Positions 1 to 6,923 of a DNA stretch of 32,077 nt are shown piece by piece (the stretch's first letter is position 1; each line of letters opens with the position of its first letter). This DNA is from a virus. The stretch lies in IMG/VR virus record IMGVR_UViG_3300025849_000134, positions 1 through 32,077 of that record. One strand, 5' to 3'. A program made the translations under genes and the position numbers. Under the pieces are notes generated by a model. It saw nothing but the letters and a program-made list of their open reading frames with translations, was not told the DNA's origin and did not search any database.

Positions 1-28
1 AAGCGTTCTAGCCCTATTATAAATACTT

Positions 29-60
29 GGGAACTTATTTAATTTATAAGCGTATAAGCA
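29..60 (+). promoter_or_regulatory. Promoter-like repeat, copy A
   Basis: GGGAACTTA (29-37), a 12-nt AT-rich spacer, then GCGTATAAGCA (50-60). The same two blocks with exactly the same spacing recur at 109 and 567. This copy lies 80 bp upstream of copy B with no gene between, so it may be a tandem promoter or a regulatory site. The GGAACTT block resembles the -35 element of ECF-type sigma factors; this is a resemblance only. Confidence 0.5.
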
Positions 61-71
61 AACTTTTACTA

Positions 72-94
72 TGTTAATAACTTGTGGATAACTT
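72..94 (+). repeat. 23-nt direct repeat with perfect DnaA-box core, copy 1
   Basis: A 23-nt element that recurs at 1253-1275 with one mismatch. Positions 83-91 read TGTGGATAA, the reverse complement of the classical DnaA box TTATCCACA. It lies in AT-rich non-coding DNA between promoter-like repeats A and B. It may mark a replication origin or a protein-binding site shared by two upstream regions. Confidence 0.5.
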
Positions 95-108
95 TATTTT
101 ATAAAAGT

Positions 109-140
109 GGGAACTTAATATATTTGATTGCGTGTAAGTA
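109..140 (+). promoter_or_regulatory. Promoter-like repeat, copy B, upstream of the first gene
   Basis: GGGAACTTA (109-117), 12 nt, GCGTGTAAGTA (130-140). It ends 27 nt before the ATG at 168, and an AGGAG ribosome binding site follows. This placement fits a promoter giving a short leader. Its recognition by a host or phage polymerase is inferred. Confidence 0.5.
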
Positions 141-167
141 GTAGAAATAAAAACAACAGGAGAACAA

Positions 168-413
168 ATGAACACAGCCGAAAGAATAAAAGATTTACTA
201 GAAACATTACAATCAGATACTGCTACAGATTTAAAACATTTAGAAATGTTAGAAAATGATAATATGTTTGATAGTCAATTTTTATATAGTAGAAATGATA
301 GTATATTAAAGGAGATAAAAGCAACTATACAAAGTGCTTTAAATATATTAGAAGAATTGGAAGAAGAAGAAACGCAAAATAAAACTATTCATAAATACCT
401 TATTAAAGAATAA
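168..413 (+). CDS. Small acidic protein of unknown function (81 aa)
   Basis: I do not recognise this protein. It is 81 aa, rich in Glu/Asp and Leu, and predicted almost wholly helical, with a run of Glu residues near residues 64-69. The start is well supported by AGGAG followed by AACAA before the ATG. It stands alone behind promoter-like repeat B and is followed by a hairpin at 428-452, so it may be a single-gene transcript. Position at the edge of the late region and small size fit an early or regulatory phage protein, but nothing in the sequence shows its function. Confidence 0.7.
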   Translation: MNTAERIKDLLETLQSDTATDLKHLEMLENDNMFDSQFLYSRNDSILKEIKATIQSALNILEELEEEETQNKTIHKYLIKE

Positions 414-427
414 GAGGCTATAATATT

Positions 428-452
428 TTAGGGTGTATAAGATATGCCCTAA
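428..452 (+). terminator. Hairpin downstream of the first small gene
   Basis: TTAGGG (428-433) pairs with CCCTAA (447-452). The stem continues inward to about 11 pairs including two G-U pairs around a three-base loop. It begins 15 nt after the stop codon at 413. There is no clear T-tract, so it may be a weak terminator, an RNA-protecting hairpin or a protein site. Confidence 0.4.
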
Positions 453-566
453 GGTATTATAATTGATTGTAGCCCTATTTTAATGCGTTTTAAGGGCATA
501 GTAATATAACTATTGTGTGTAGCTTGTGTATAGATATAGGAACTATATAAAGTATTTGATATATAT

Positions 567-598
567 GGGAACTTATTCCAGTCTATAGCGTGTAACTA
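567..598 (+). promoter_or_regulatory. Promoter-like repeat, copy C, upstream of the second gene
   Basis: GGGAACTTA (567-575), a 12-nt spacer unrelated to those of copies A and B, and GCGTGTAACTA (588-598). It ends 34 nt before the ATG at 633. Conservation of the two blocks and their spacing, with a variable spacer, is what a promoter would show. Confidence 0.5.
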
Positions 599-632
599 AT
601 ATAAGATAAATTAATAAATAGGAATTAATATA

Positions 633-875
633 ATGAAATTTAAAAAGAAATATAAATATAATATGTTATTACAAAATGATATCACTAGTAAAGATTACTT
701 TTGGTTATCTAATACAAGAGATGATAAACAAGCGATAGAGTATTTTATTAGATGTTCAAAGAGCAATACCTTTAAATGTTATGGTGCTGTAATTACTTGT
801 AATGATGAACAGTTATTTTTTGTTAGTACATCACAATTAATAAAAGAACCTTTAAAGCAAAGTCTACATAATTAA
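633..875 (+). CDS. Small protein of unknown function (80 aa)
   Basis: Not recognised. It is 80 aa with a very basic N-terminus (MKFKKKYKYN), then a mixed alpha/beta-looking body with three Cys residues (about 41, 49 and 56) and no zinc-site spacing that I can identify. The start follows an AGGAA-type ribosome binding site nine bases upstream. Promoter-like repeat C precedes it and a strong terminator-like hairpin (884-914) begins within 10 nt of its stop, so it looks like a self-contained single-gene unit. Function unknown. Confidence 0.65.
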   Translation: MKFKKKYKYNMLLQNDITSKDYFWLSNTRDDKQAIEYFIRCSKSNTFKCYGAVITCNDEQLFFVSTSQLIKEPLKQSLHN

Positions 876-883
876 AACAGTTG

Positions 884-914
884 GATTGGGGAACCTCAAC
901 AGGGTTTCCCAATC
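884..914 (+). terminator. Strong terminator-like hairpin
   Basis: GATTGGGGAACC (884-895) pairs with GGGTTTCCCAATC (902-914), about 12 pairs with one G-U pair, around a short loop. It starts 9 nt after the stop of the preceding gene. The following sequence has only a short T-run (918-922), so it may work with the second palindrome TTGGAATTTCCAA at 933-945. A terminator is the best reading. Confidence 0.65.
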
Positions 915-1039
915 TCAACTTTTCAACCTAATTTGGAATTTCCAACCTGCTTTCGGACGGGGGGTATTAATAACTGAAACAAGCTGACACATAATCCCCT
1001 AATATTTTTCTAATATTTTTTTTAAGGTAACCTTACTTC

Positions 1040-1121
1040 GGGTTCCCTAATATGTAGTGGGGGTAGGGTTCCTTACATAAGGTTACCCTAATACGAGTAC
1101 CCTAATAGGGTTACCCTAATA
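1040..1121 (+). repeat. Cluster of short CCCTAATA / TAGGGTTACCCTA repeats
   Basis: Four units end in CCCTAATA: at 1040-1052 (GGGTTCCCTAATA), 1079-1093 (AAGGTTACCCTAATA), 1097-1107 (GTACCCTAATA) and 1106-1121 (TAGGGTTACCCTAATA). A related TAGGGTTCCTTA lies at 1064-1075. Several form hairpins; 1064-1090 gives a stem of about 10 pairs with a small internal loop. The 13-mer TAGGGTTACCCTA (1106-1118) recurs identically at 21094-21106 in front of the lysis genes. Confidence 0.6.
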
Positions 1122-1252
1122 AGCTAGCCCTCAAAACTCTTGTTTAAAGATAAGGTATTATAGGGCCTTTGTCAAGGATTATTCTTTCCTTCTCTCTATA
1201 AAGTAATCTTTTAAAGTAAAAACGCAAAAAGTTCTTGGAACTACAAAGGTAA

Positions 1253-1275
1253 TGTTAATAACTTGTGGGTAACTT
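1253..1275 (+). repeat. 23-nt direct repeat with DnaA-box-like core, copy 2
   Basis: Matches 72-94 at 22 of 23 positions. The single difference changes the DnaA-like core from TGTGGATAA to TGTGGGTAA (1264-1272). It ends 20 nt before the ATG at 1296, so it overlaps where a promoter or leader would sit. Confidence 0.5.
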
Positions 1276-1295
1276 AATTACACACAGGAGAAGTA

Positions 1296-1544
1296 ATGTC
1301 TGATAAAGAACAAGCAGTAAAGATAATGCACAACGAAAAAGAATATGAATTCCTACTTTCAGAGCTCTCTGAAGAAGGACAAGCACAGTTTCAACGAGCT
1401 ACGCAGCTTTCAACAAGTTGTATGCGTATGGAACAAGACTTAACAGAGCGTAGATTTTTAGTGAACAACTACATTAAGTTTGTTGTTGACGAAGTAAATA
1501 GTAAAGAAGAAGAAGACGCAAGTCACGATAAGCCAGAAAAATAA
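1296..1544 (+). CDS. DUF6447-like small protein (82 aa)
   Basis: An 82-aa acidic protein with the layout of the DUF6447 group of small phage and cyanobacterial proteins: an N-terminal strand pair around a KEYEFLLSEL-type segment, then a long helix carrying LxxRRFLVNNYI. The family assignment is from memory of its pattern. No biochemical role is known to me. The start is set by ACAGGAG six nt upstream. It is the first gene of the long late operon, and its stop overlaps the next start (TAATG at 1544). The tail after about residue 70 is charged and probably disordered. Confidence 0.7.
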   Translation: MSDKEQAVKIMHNEKEYEFLLSELSEEGQAQFQRATQLSTSCMRMEQDLTERRFLVNNYIKFVVDEVNSKEEEDASHDKPEK

Positions 1545-1744
1545 TGGAACTTTCTGAAGCACTACACCGCCTTAAGCATATCGTCTTAAAACTAAAAGAC
1601 GCAGAGATTATGGCACCAAACCCAGTAGTTCTAGAATATATAATTGAATTATTCGACATTATAAAGAACATAGAAGAACCTGAAATGATTGACGAAGATA
1701 AATTTAAGGAGATTTTTCATGGCACAAGCAAAGCAGAAGCTTAA
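1544..1744 (+). CDS. Small helical protein of unknown function (66 aa)
   Basis: Not recognised. A 66-aa, mostly helical, acidic protein starting at the TAATG junction with the upstream gene, so translation is probably coupled. Its last 26 nt overlap the metallophosphoesterase gene in another frame, and that gene's ribosome binding site (AAGGAG) lies within this coding sequence. The tight overlap on both sides supports it as a real gene. It may be a partner of one of its neighbours; nothing in the sequence shows which. Confidence 0.6.
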   Translation: MELSEALHRLKHIVLKLKDAEIMAPNPVVLEYIIELFDIIKNIEEPEMIDEDKFKEIFHGTSKAEA

Positions 1745-2495
1745 ACGAGCAATAGTATTCCCCGATATACACTTTCCTTTACATGACGAGAAAGCGTTAT
1801 CGTGTGCACTACAAGCAATCGGAATAGTAAAACCAGATATTTATATCAACATTGGAGACGTTGGAGAGTGGCATAACTTCTCAGCGTGGAAGTATAAAGG
1901 GAAGAAACTACCTTCATTGGAGTTTCAACTACCTTATTGCGACCAAGACATTGATGATGTGAACGAAGGATTAGATAGAATAGATGCTGAATTAGATAAG
2001 CATAACGTTGAAAAAAGATATATGCTACAAGGCAACCACGAGATATGGATGGATAACTTTGTAGAGAAGTATCCTTATATGAAAGACTATACGTTTCCTA
2101 AAGCGTGTAGAATAAAAGAGCGTGGCTATAAATACTACGAATACAATGTTCCTTTAAAAATTGGAAAGATTAACTTTCTTCATGGTGCTTATGCAACTAC
2201 GTACCATGCTAAAAAACATCTCGAGACATATGGAGCCAATATTATGTACGGCCATACACATGACGTACAGAGACATACATTAACAAAACTTGATGCAGGA
2301 ACAATTGGAGCGTGGGGAATTGGATGTCTTAAAGATATGTCTCGAGAAAAAAACAAGTGGCTACGTGGCAGACTACACAACTGGAATCACGCATTTAGCA
2401 TTATTACTTGGTTTCCTAATGGAAACTTTCAAGTAGAAGTCATTGAAATTGTAAATGGCAGATGCACTGTGTGGGGTAATGTTGTTGAAGCCTAA
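1719..2495 (+). CDS. Calcineurin-like metallophosphoesterase (258 aa)
   Basis: A metal-dependent phosphoesterase of the calcineurin-like fold. Motifs with residue numbers from the chosen start: D16-x-H18, GDVGEW (46-51), GNHE (105-108), H155 in LHGAY, and GHTH (178-181). Together these supply the two-metal site, although the second motif has Glu where the family usually has Asp (GDxxD). I chose the ATG at 1719 because AAGGAG lies seven nt upstream; a TTG at 1689 is in frame but has no such site. Phage members of this fold include nucleic-acid and protein phosphatases, and the substrate cannot be told here. It sits just before the terminase genes, so a role at packaging or in DNA processing is possible but only inferred. 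Confidence 0.85.
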   Translation: MAQAKQKLKRAIVFPDIHFPLHDEKALSCALQAIGIVKPDIYINIGDVGEWHNFSAWKYKGKKLPSLEFQLPYCDQDIDDVNEGLDRIDAELDKHNVEKRYMLQGNHEIWMDNFVEKYPYMKDYTFPKACRIKERGYKYYEYNVPLKIGKINFLHGAYATTYHAKKHLETYGANIMYGHTHDVQRHTLTKLDAGTIGAWGIGCLKDMSREKNKWLRGRLHNWNHAFSIITWFPNGNFQVEVIEIVNGRCTVWGNVVEA

Positions 2496-3229
2496 TGCAT
2501 AAACGAATTGTTAAAGGCGTACCTCGTTATGTATTTAAAGACGAAAAAGAATTTCGTTCTACCTTTCCGAATGAAGTCTTAGTTGAAGACTGGAGAAAAG
2601 GAGAAGAAAACGATTGGGTCCTTACTGACGATAAGAAGGTTACTCAAATACTTAAACGTAAGAAAATGAAGAATACTCATATCAGAGCATATGATGACTA
2701 CTTCATAACATTACTTGGTCCATCGTTTGGTTCTGGTAAGATGGAAGGTGAGCCTAAAAAAGATTATCACTCTTTTATGAAAAGAACAAACGTAGAAGAG
2801 AAACCATTAACGTGGAGAGAGATACGATTTGTTAAGATGATTGCTCATGGAGAGCAACCTATGCAAGCATACCTAGACTGTTTTGAAACTAATAATGAAA
2901 AAACAGCAAAGATTAAATCGTCTGTACTCCTAAAACAAACAAGGATAAAACAAGAAGTGGAAAAAGAAATAGAAGAACTGCTAAGTGATATTGGTATTGA
3001 TAAACGATGGACACTAGAGCAAGCAAAGAATATTGTTGAGAACGATGAAACGTCTGATGCAGTTAAACTACGTGCATTAGAAAACTTTATGAAGATACAA
3101 AGTATGTATCCTAAAGAAAAGAAAAGCGAATCATTATTATTGGGACAAGCTTTTACTGGATTTAGTAAAGAAGAAATACTTGAAATGAGCACTATGAAAC
3201 TAATTAAAGATGGAAAAGAAGAGGATTAA
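2495..3229 (+). CDS. Putative terminase small subunit (244 aa)
   Basis: The small terminase subunit recognises phage DNA and feeds it to the large subunit. Residues from about 109 onward show the usual small-terminase layout: LTWREIRFVKMI, then a helix-turn-helix-like stretch with AYLDCF, then KIKSSVLLKQTRIKQEVEKE, matching the family pattern of a recognition helix followed by a coiled, oligomerising helix. The first 100 residues are an extra domain that I do not recognise, making it longer than typical small terminases. Identity also rests on position: its 3' end overlaps the large terminase gene by 20 nt. Start at the TAATG junction at 2495. Confidence 0.7.
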   Translation: MHKRIVKGVPRYVFKDEKEFRSTFPNEVLVEDWRKGEENDWVLTDDKKVTQILKRKKMKNTHIRAYDDYFITLLGPSFGSGKMEGEPKKDYHSFMKRTNVEEKPLTWREIRFVKMIAHGEQPMQAYLDCFETNNEKTAKIKSSVLLKQTRIKQEVEKEIEELLSDIGIDKRWTLEQAKNIVENDETSDAVKLRALENFMKIQSMYPKEKKSESLLLGQAFTGFSKEEILEMSTMKLIKDGKEED

Positions 3230-4808
3230 CATTATACCTCCTCCGTCTGTAATGGCGGAGCGTGATGAAGTATTAGCAAAAGCATACAAAGACTTAATAT
3301 TTTTTGGCCGTGTATTTTTGCCACAAGACTTTCTACATAAAAGTGAAAGTCCTCAGTTCCACTATGACTTATCTAAAAAGTTAATAGCACATCAACCTGG
3401 AGCACGTATTTGTAATATCATTCCTCGTGGTATGGGTAAGAGTATTTTATCTAAGGCTGCTATTATGCATAAATTTTTGTTTGCTGAAACAGATAAACAA
3501 AACTTTGTAGCATGGGTATCAGAAGAACAAGGACAATCTGTTGACCATTTAAAATATATACGACACCACTTTGAAGAAAACGAAATGATTCGTTACTACT
3601 TTGGTAATATGGATGGTGGTAGTGTAGGTAAGAGATGGACAGAAAAAGATATTGTTACACCTAAAGGTGATAGAATTATTGCTAAAGGTTCTGCTCAGAG
3701 ATTGCGTGGTCGTGCAGAAGTAGGTGTGCGTTACACTGGAATTATTCTTGATGACTTTGAATCAGAGCTAAATACAAAAACTCCTGAAAGAAGAGCAGAG
3801 TTAAAGAAGTGGATTGTATCTACTGTATATCCTTCACTAGAAGAAACACCAGGTAATGAAGGTTGGATATGGTTGACTGGAACTATTGTACACTTTGATT
3901 CTTTCTTACAAAACATATATGATGGAGTAAGAGATGCAGATAAAAATAATCGTAGCTACCCTTGGAATGTAACATTTCATAGAGCTGTAGAGGATGGAGT
4001 TCCTTTGTGGCCAGAACAATTTTCTTTAAAGAAACTAGAAAACAAAAGAAAAGAATTTATTGAAGCAGGACTAGTTAATAAGTTTGCTCAAGAATATATG
4101 AATGATGCTCGTGATTCTTCATCGGCTGCTTTTAAAATAGATAAAATACAAAACTATAATCATAAATTTGAAGTTAGAAACAACTATACTTATTTGGTAA
4201 ATGACCAAGAAGCTATTCCAATCAATGTTTATATAGGAGTTGACTTAGCTGCTACTGCAACAAAAACTTCCGACTATCAAGTAATTATGGTTATGGGTAT
4301 AGATGCAAATAAAAATAGATATATTCTTGATTATTTTAGAGACAAGATACCTGCATTTGATATGGCAGAACAAATTATTAAAATGGCAAGAGAGTATTCT
4401 CCAGTAAGAAGAGTGAGTATAGAAACTGTTGCAGCTCAAGAAATGGTAAGAGATATGACAACAAGAATGTCTCATCAAGATAGAAGATTAATGCCAGGAA
4501 TATTTAAAGGAGTTAAACCTCCGTATGGAATTAAAAAAGAAGACAGGCTTGAAACAGCACTTGGTCCTATTGTTAATTCTAAAAAATTATATATAAAGAA
4601 ACATATGACTGAAATAGTAGATGAGTTGTTTGAACACCCTAAACCAAAGAACGATGACTTGATGGATGCCTTGTATTATGCAGATTATTTTGCTAAAGCT
4701 CCTAGTAGCACGGCTATAGATGCACAAAACTTTGCACAAAACTTAGAAAAGAAAGCAAATATTAAGGCAAATAAGCTATATAACTGGATGACTGGGTCTA
4801 TTGACTAG
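3210..4808 (+). CDS. terL: Terminase large subunit (532 aa)
   Basis: The packaging motor ATPase and nuclease that drives DNA into the capsid through the portal. Seen in the protein: Walker A PRGMGKS (72-78), Walker B IILDDFE (178-184) with the catalytic acidic pair, the coupling motif TGT (223-225), and a C-terminal RNase H-like nuclease with D345 in YIGVDLA and a late acidic cluster in DDLMDALYYADY. The length is normal for the family. The start at 3210 overlaps the small-terminase gene by 20 nt and has only a weak AAAG upstream, so translation is probably coupled. An internal ATG at 3252 has no ribosome binding site and is less likely. Confidence 0.95.
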   Translation: MEKKRINIIPPPSVMAERDEVLAKAYKDLIFFGRVFLPQDFLHKSESPQFHYDLSKKLIAHQPGARICNIIPRGMGKSILSKAAIMHKFLFAETDKQNFVAWVSEEQGQSVDHLKYIRHHFEENEMIRYYFGNMDGGSVGKRWTEKDIVTPKGDRIIAKGSAQRLRGRAEVGVRYTGIILDDFESELNTKTPERRAELKKWIVSTVYPSLEETPGNEGWIWLTGTIVHFDSFLQNIYDGVRDADKNNRSYPWNVTFHRAVEDGVPLWPEQFSLKKLENKRKEFIEAGLVNKFAQEYMNDARDSSSAAFKIDKIQNYNHKFEVRNNYTYLVNDQEAIPINVYIGVDLAATATKTSDYQVIMVMGIDANKNRYILDYFRDKIPAFDMAEQIIKMAREYSPVRRVSIETVAAQEMVRDMTTRMSHQDRRLMPGIFKGVKPPYGIKKEDRLETALGPIVNSKKLYIKKHMTEIVDELFEHPKPKNDDLMDALYYADYFAKAPSSTAIDAQNFAQNLEKKANIKANKLYNWMTGSID

Positions 4809-4822
4809 AAACTTCTTGCCTA

Positions 4823-4860
4823 ACCAATTATAAAATTGGTAAATTTCAGCGTATAATTAC
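4823..4860 (+). promoter_or_regulatory. Hairpin followed by a -10-like element before the portal gene
   Basis: ACCAATT-ATAA-AATTGGT (4823-4840) is a perfect 7-bp hairpin after the large terminase gene. It is followed by AGCGTATAATTAC (4848-4860), which contains TATAAT and matches the GCGTRTAA block of the left-end repeats. The partner block GGGAACTTA is absent at the expected distance. It lies 19 nt from the portal start and may be a promoter that restarts transcription for the head genes. Confidence 0.4.
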
Positions 4861-4878
4861 ATCCCTTTACAAAAAAAT

Positions 4879-6921
4879 ATGGAATACGACAAAAGAGCAT
4901 CAGCAAACCGAGAACTTTTTGATAGGTACAAAAACGATAGACAAGCTTGGGAGCTAGATGCTAGACAAGACCTTGACTTTTATCTTGGTAATCACTTTAC
5001 TGAGTTTGAATCTCAAGAACTACAACAAAGAAATCAAGCTGATGTCCCTATGGATAGGATTTCTCCTGCAGTAGAACGCTTAAAAAGTATGCTGACTTCT
5101 AGACCTCCTGTGTTTACAGTAGTTCCTAGAGAAGATTCAGATGCTTCTTTAGCTTATTTATGGAGAGAAATTATGGGATTTGCGTGGCAAAACTCAGAAG
5201 GTGATGCACAAGTAAAACAAGCTATACATGATTACTGTGTTGTAGGACTGGGATTTTTATATACTTATATAGATTATGATTCTGATTTTGGTAAAGGAGA
5301 TGTTAAGTTTTCTTACTTAGACCCTTTTAGAGTTTATGTTCCAGCGTCTTCAAGAGATAGATTTTTTTCAGATGCAGATAATATTATATTGTCTACCATA
5401 TTATCAGAAGACCAAGTATTAAATTTATACCCAGAGCTAGGAGTTAGTGTTGACCCAGAAACTGGAGAAGCAATAGATAGACTTGTAGATAGTATAACAA
5501 CATATTCTTATGACCAAGATTATCCTGACGCTGTTAATAAAACGTCTATGAACACTTATACGCCAGATACTGTTAGAGGATATACAGATACTAACTATAA
5601 GCGTTTTCAAATTTTAGAAAGATTTACAAAAGTAAAAGTTCCTTTTTATAGATTAGTTGATAATAATACTGGACAAGAGTTTATTGTAGACGAAGCAGAC
5701 TTTAGAGTTTTTATAGAAAAAAATAAAAAGATGTTAGAAATGGGACAGGTTGACATTGTACAGGTTTACCAAAATAGAATTAAAGTTACAGCAAGTATTG
5801 GTGAGGTAGTGTTATATGAGACTGTGTTAAATACGGATGTTTACCCTATTGTACCTATAGCAAACGTTTGGACCCAAACTCCCTATCCTCGTTCTGATGT
5901 TTCTAGGGCGAGACCAATGCAACGATTGCTTAATAAGTTATGGTCTTTGGCACTATCTCACGCTCAAGCGTCAGCTGGTTTAAAACTTATGGTTCCATTA
6001 GGAAGTGTAGAAAATGTAGCTCAGTTAGAAAAAGATTGGGCAAATCCAAATGCGGTAATAGAAGTAGACTCTACACAAGGAGAGCCTCACTATCCAGCAC
6101 CGCAACCTTTAACTGGAGAGTTTTATAGATTGATACAGCAATGTGAATTTTATATAAACTTTATTTTTGGTATTCCAGAAATAATGCAAGGTGTTGGTGA
6201 ACAGCCACAAACAGCTAGAGGAACAGAAAGATTGATTGCTCTTGGTAGTGAAAGACCTAAGTCAAAGCTAAGAGATATAGAATTTAGTATTAAAAGATTA
6301 GGTAAAGTAATGTATAACTATGCTAAAACACATTACGATGTACCAAAATTATTAAGATTGGCTCAACCCAATAATGATATAACAGAAACAATGGCTCAAG
6401 TATATAGTGATAAATCAAAAATTGTATTTGATTTAAAAAAAGAACAACACAACTTAGAGCAACATGATGTTGGTATTGAGTCTGGCTCAACACTTCCAAC
6501 AAGTAAGTATTCTGAGCTTGCAGTATATATGGAAGCATATCAAATGGGTATTGTAGACCAAGTAGAAGTATTAAAGAAAAATCCAGATATATTTGATAAA
6601 GATGGAATTTTAAAACGAATGAACCAAAGACAACAAATGCAACAACAAATTCAGTCTATGGATGAAACAATAAAGAATTTACAGGGAGACCTGCAAACGG
6701 CAACAAGAGAATCTATCTCAGATAGAAAGAGAACAGAGGTTGAGAAATTTAAATCTCGTCTCAATGAGGTAGAGTCTAACGCCAGTGCCGATAGGCGTAT
6801 AAACAAAAACAAGTTAAACGACAAGGTGTTGCTTGAACTAGAGAAATTACGTGGAGAAATCAAAGTGATGGAATCCGAAATGCGTAGTTCTTCTCAACAA
6901 GACAAGACATCGAAGGAGTAA
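4879..6921 (+). CDS. Portal protein, P22-like (680 aa)
   Basis: The portal forms the dodecameric ring at one capsid vertex through which DNA is packaged and ejected. The order of features fits long P22-type portals: an N-terminal helical stretch with LDFYLGNHF and PMDRISPAVERLKSML (roughly residues 30-75), a wing/crown body, a stem region with FGIPEIMQGVGEQPQTARGTERL (about 433-455), and a long Gln-rich coiled coil from about 580 to the end like the P22 barrel. It follows the large terminase and precedes the scaffold. It has no AGGAG-type site before the ATG, only an A-rich leader (CAAAAAAAT), unlike most genes here. Confidence 0.9.
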   Translation: MEYDKRASANRELFDRYKNDRQAWELDARQDLDFYLGNHFTEFESQELQQRNQADVPMDRISPAVERLKSMLTSRPPVFTVVPREDSDASLAYLWREIMGFAWQNSEGDAQVKQAIHDYCVVGLGFLYTYIDYDSDFGKGDVKFSYLDPFRVYVPASSRDRFFSDADNIILSTILSEDQVLNLYPELGVSVDPETGEAIDRLVDSITTYSYDQDYPDAVNKTSMNTYTPDTVRGYTDTNYKRFQILERFTKVKVPFYRLVDNNTGQEFIVDEADFRVFIEKNKKMLEMGQVDIVQVYQNRIKVTASIGEVVLYETVLNTDVYPIVPIANVWTQTPYPRSDVSRARPMQRLLNKLWSLALSHAQASAGLKLMVPLGSVENVAQLEKDWANPNAVIEVDSTQGEPHYPAPQPLTGEFYRLIQQCEFYINFIFGIPEIMQGVGEQPQTARGTERLIALGSERPKSKLRDIEFSIKRLGKVMYNYAKTHYDVPKLLRLAQPNNDITETMAQVYSDKSKIVFDLKKEQHNLEQHDVGIESGSTLPTSKYSELAVYMEAYQMGIVDQVEVLKKNPDIFDKDGILKRMNQRQQMQQQIQSMDETIKNLQGDLQTATRESISDRKRTEVEKFKSRLNEVESNASADRRINKNKLNDKVLLELEKLRGEIKVMESEMRSSSQQDKTSKE

Positions 6922-6923
6922 TA

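Larger units (their letters stand above)
876..1295. other. 420-nt non-coding, repeat- and hairpin-rich region
   Basis: No credible reading frame is seen on either strand. From left to right it holds the 884-914 hairpin, a palindrome at 933-945, a G-run at about 958-963, a cluster of CCCTAATA-containing repeats (about 1040-1121), a pyrimidine-rich stretch near 1185-1197, and the second DnaA-box-like repeat (1253-1275). It ends with an AGGAG site for the gene at 1296. It separates the two small genes from the late operon and probably carries transcription and/or replication signals. Confidence 0.6.

Noticed and set aside
414-632. tRNA gene in the left-end non-coding region
   Set aside because: Hairpins are present but no cloverleaf with a plausible anticodon arm and T-loop (GTTCRANNC) could be found here or elsewhere in the window.
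954-1068. G-quadruplex from G-runs
   Set aside because: Only two or three G-runs occur, too far apart for a standard four-tract quadruplex.
1040-1121. CRISPR array or telomere-like repeat
   Set aside because: Units are short, irregularly spaced, and partly inverted with no unique spacers of constant length. The TTAGGG resemblance is a consequence of the CCCTAA/TAGGG palindromes.
1689-1718. TTG start ten codons upstream for the metallophosphoesterase
   Set aside because: No ribosome binding site, whereas ATG at 1719 has AAGGAG at proper distance and fits the family N-terminus.
5940-6128. 62-codon open frame on the plus strand within the portal gene
   Set aside because: Different frame inside the well-supported portal coding sequence; Ser/Arg-rich shadow product.
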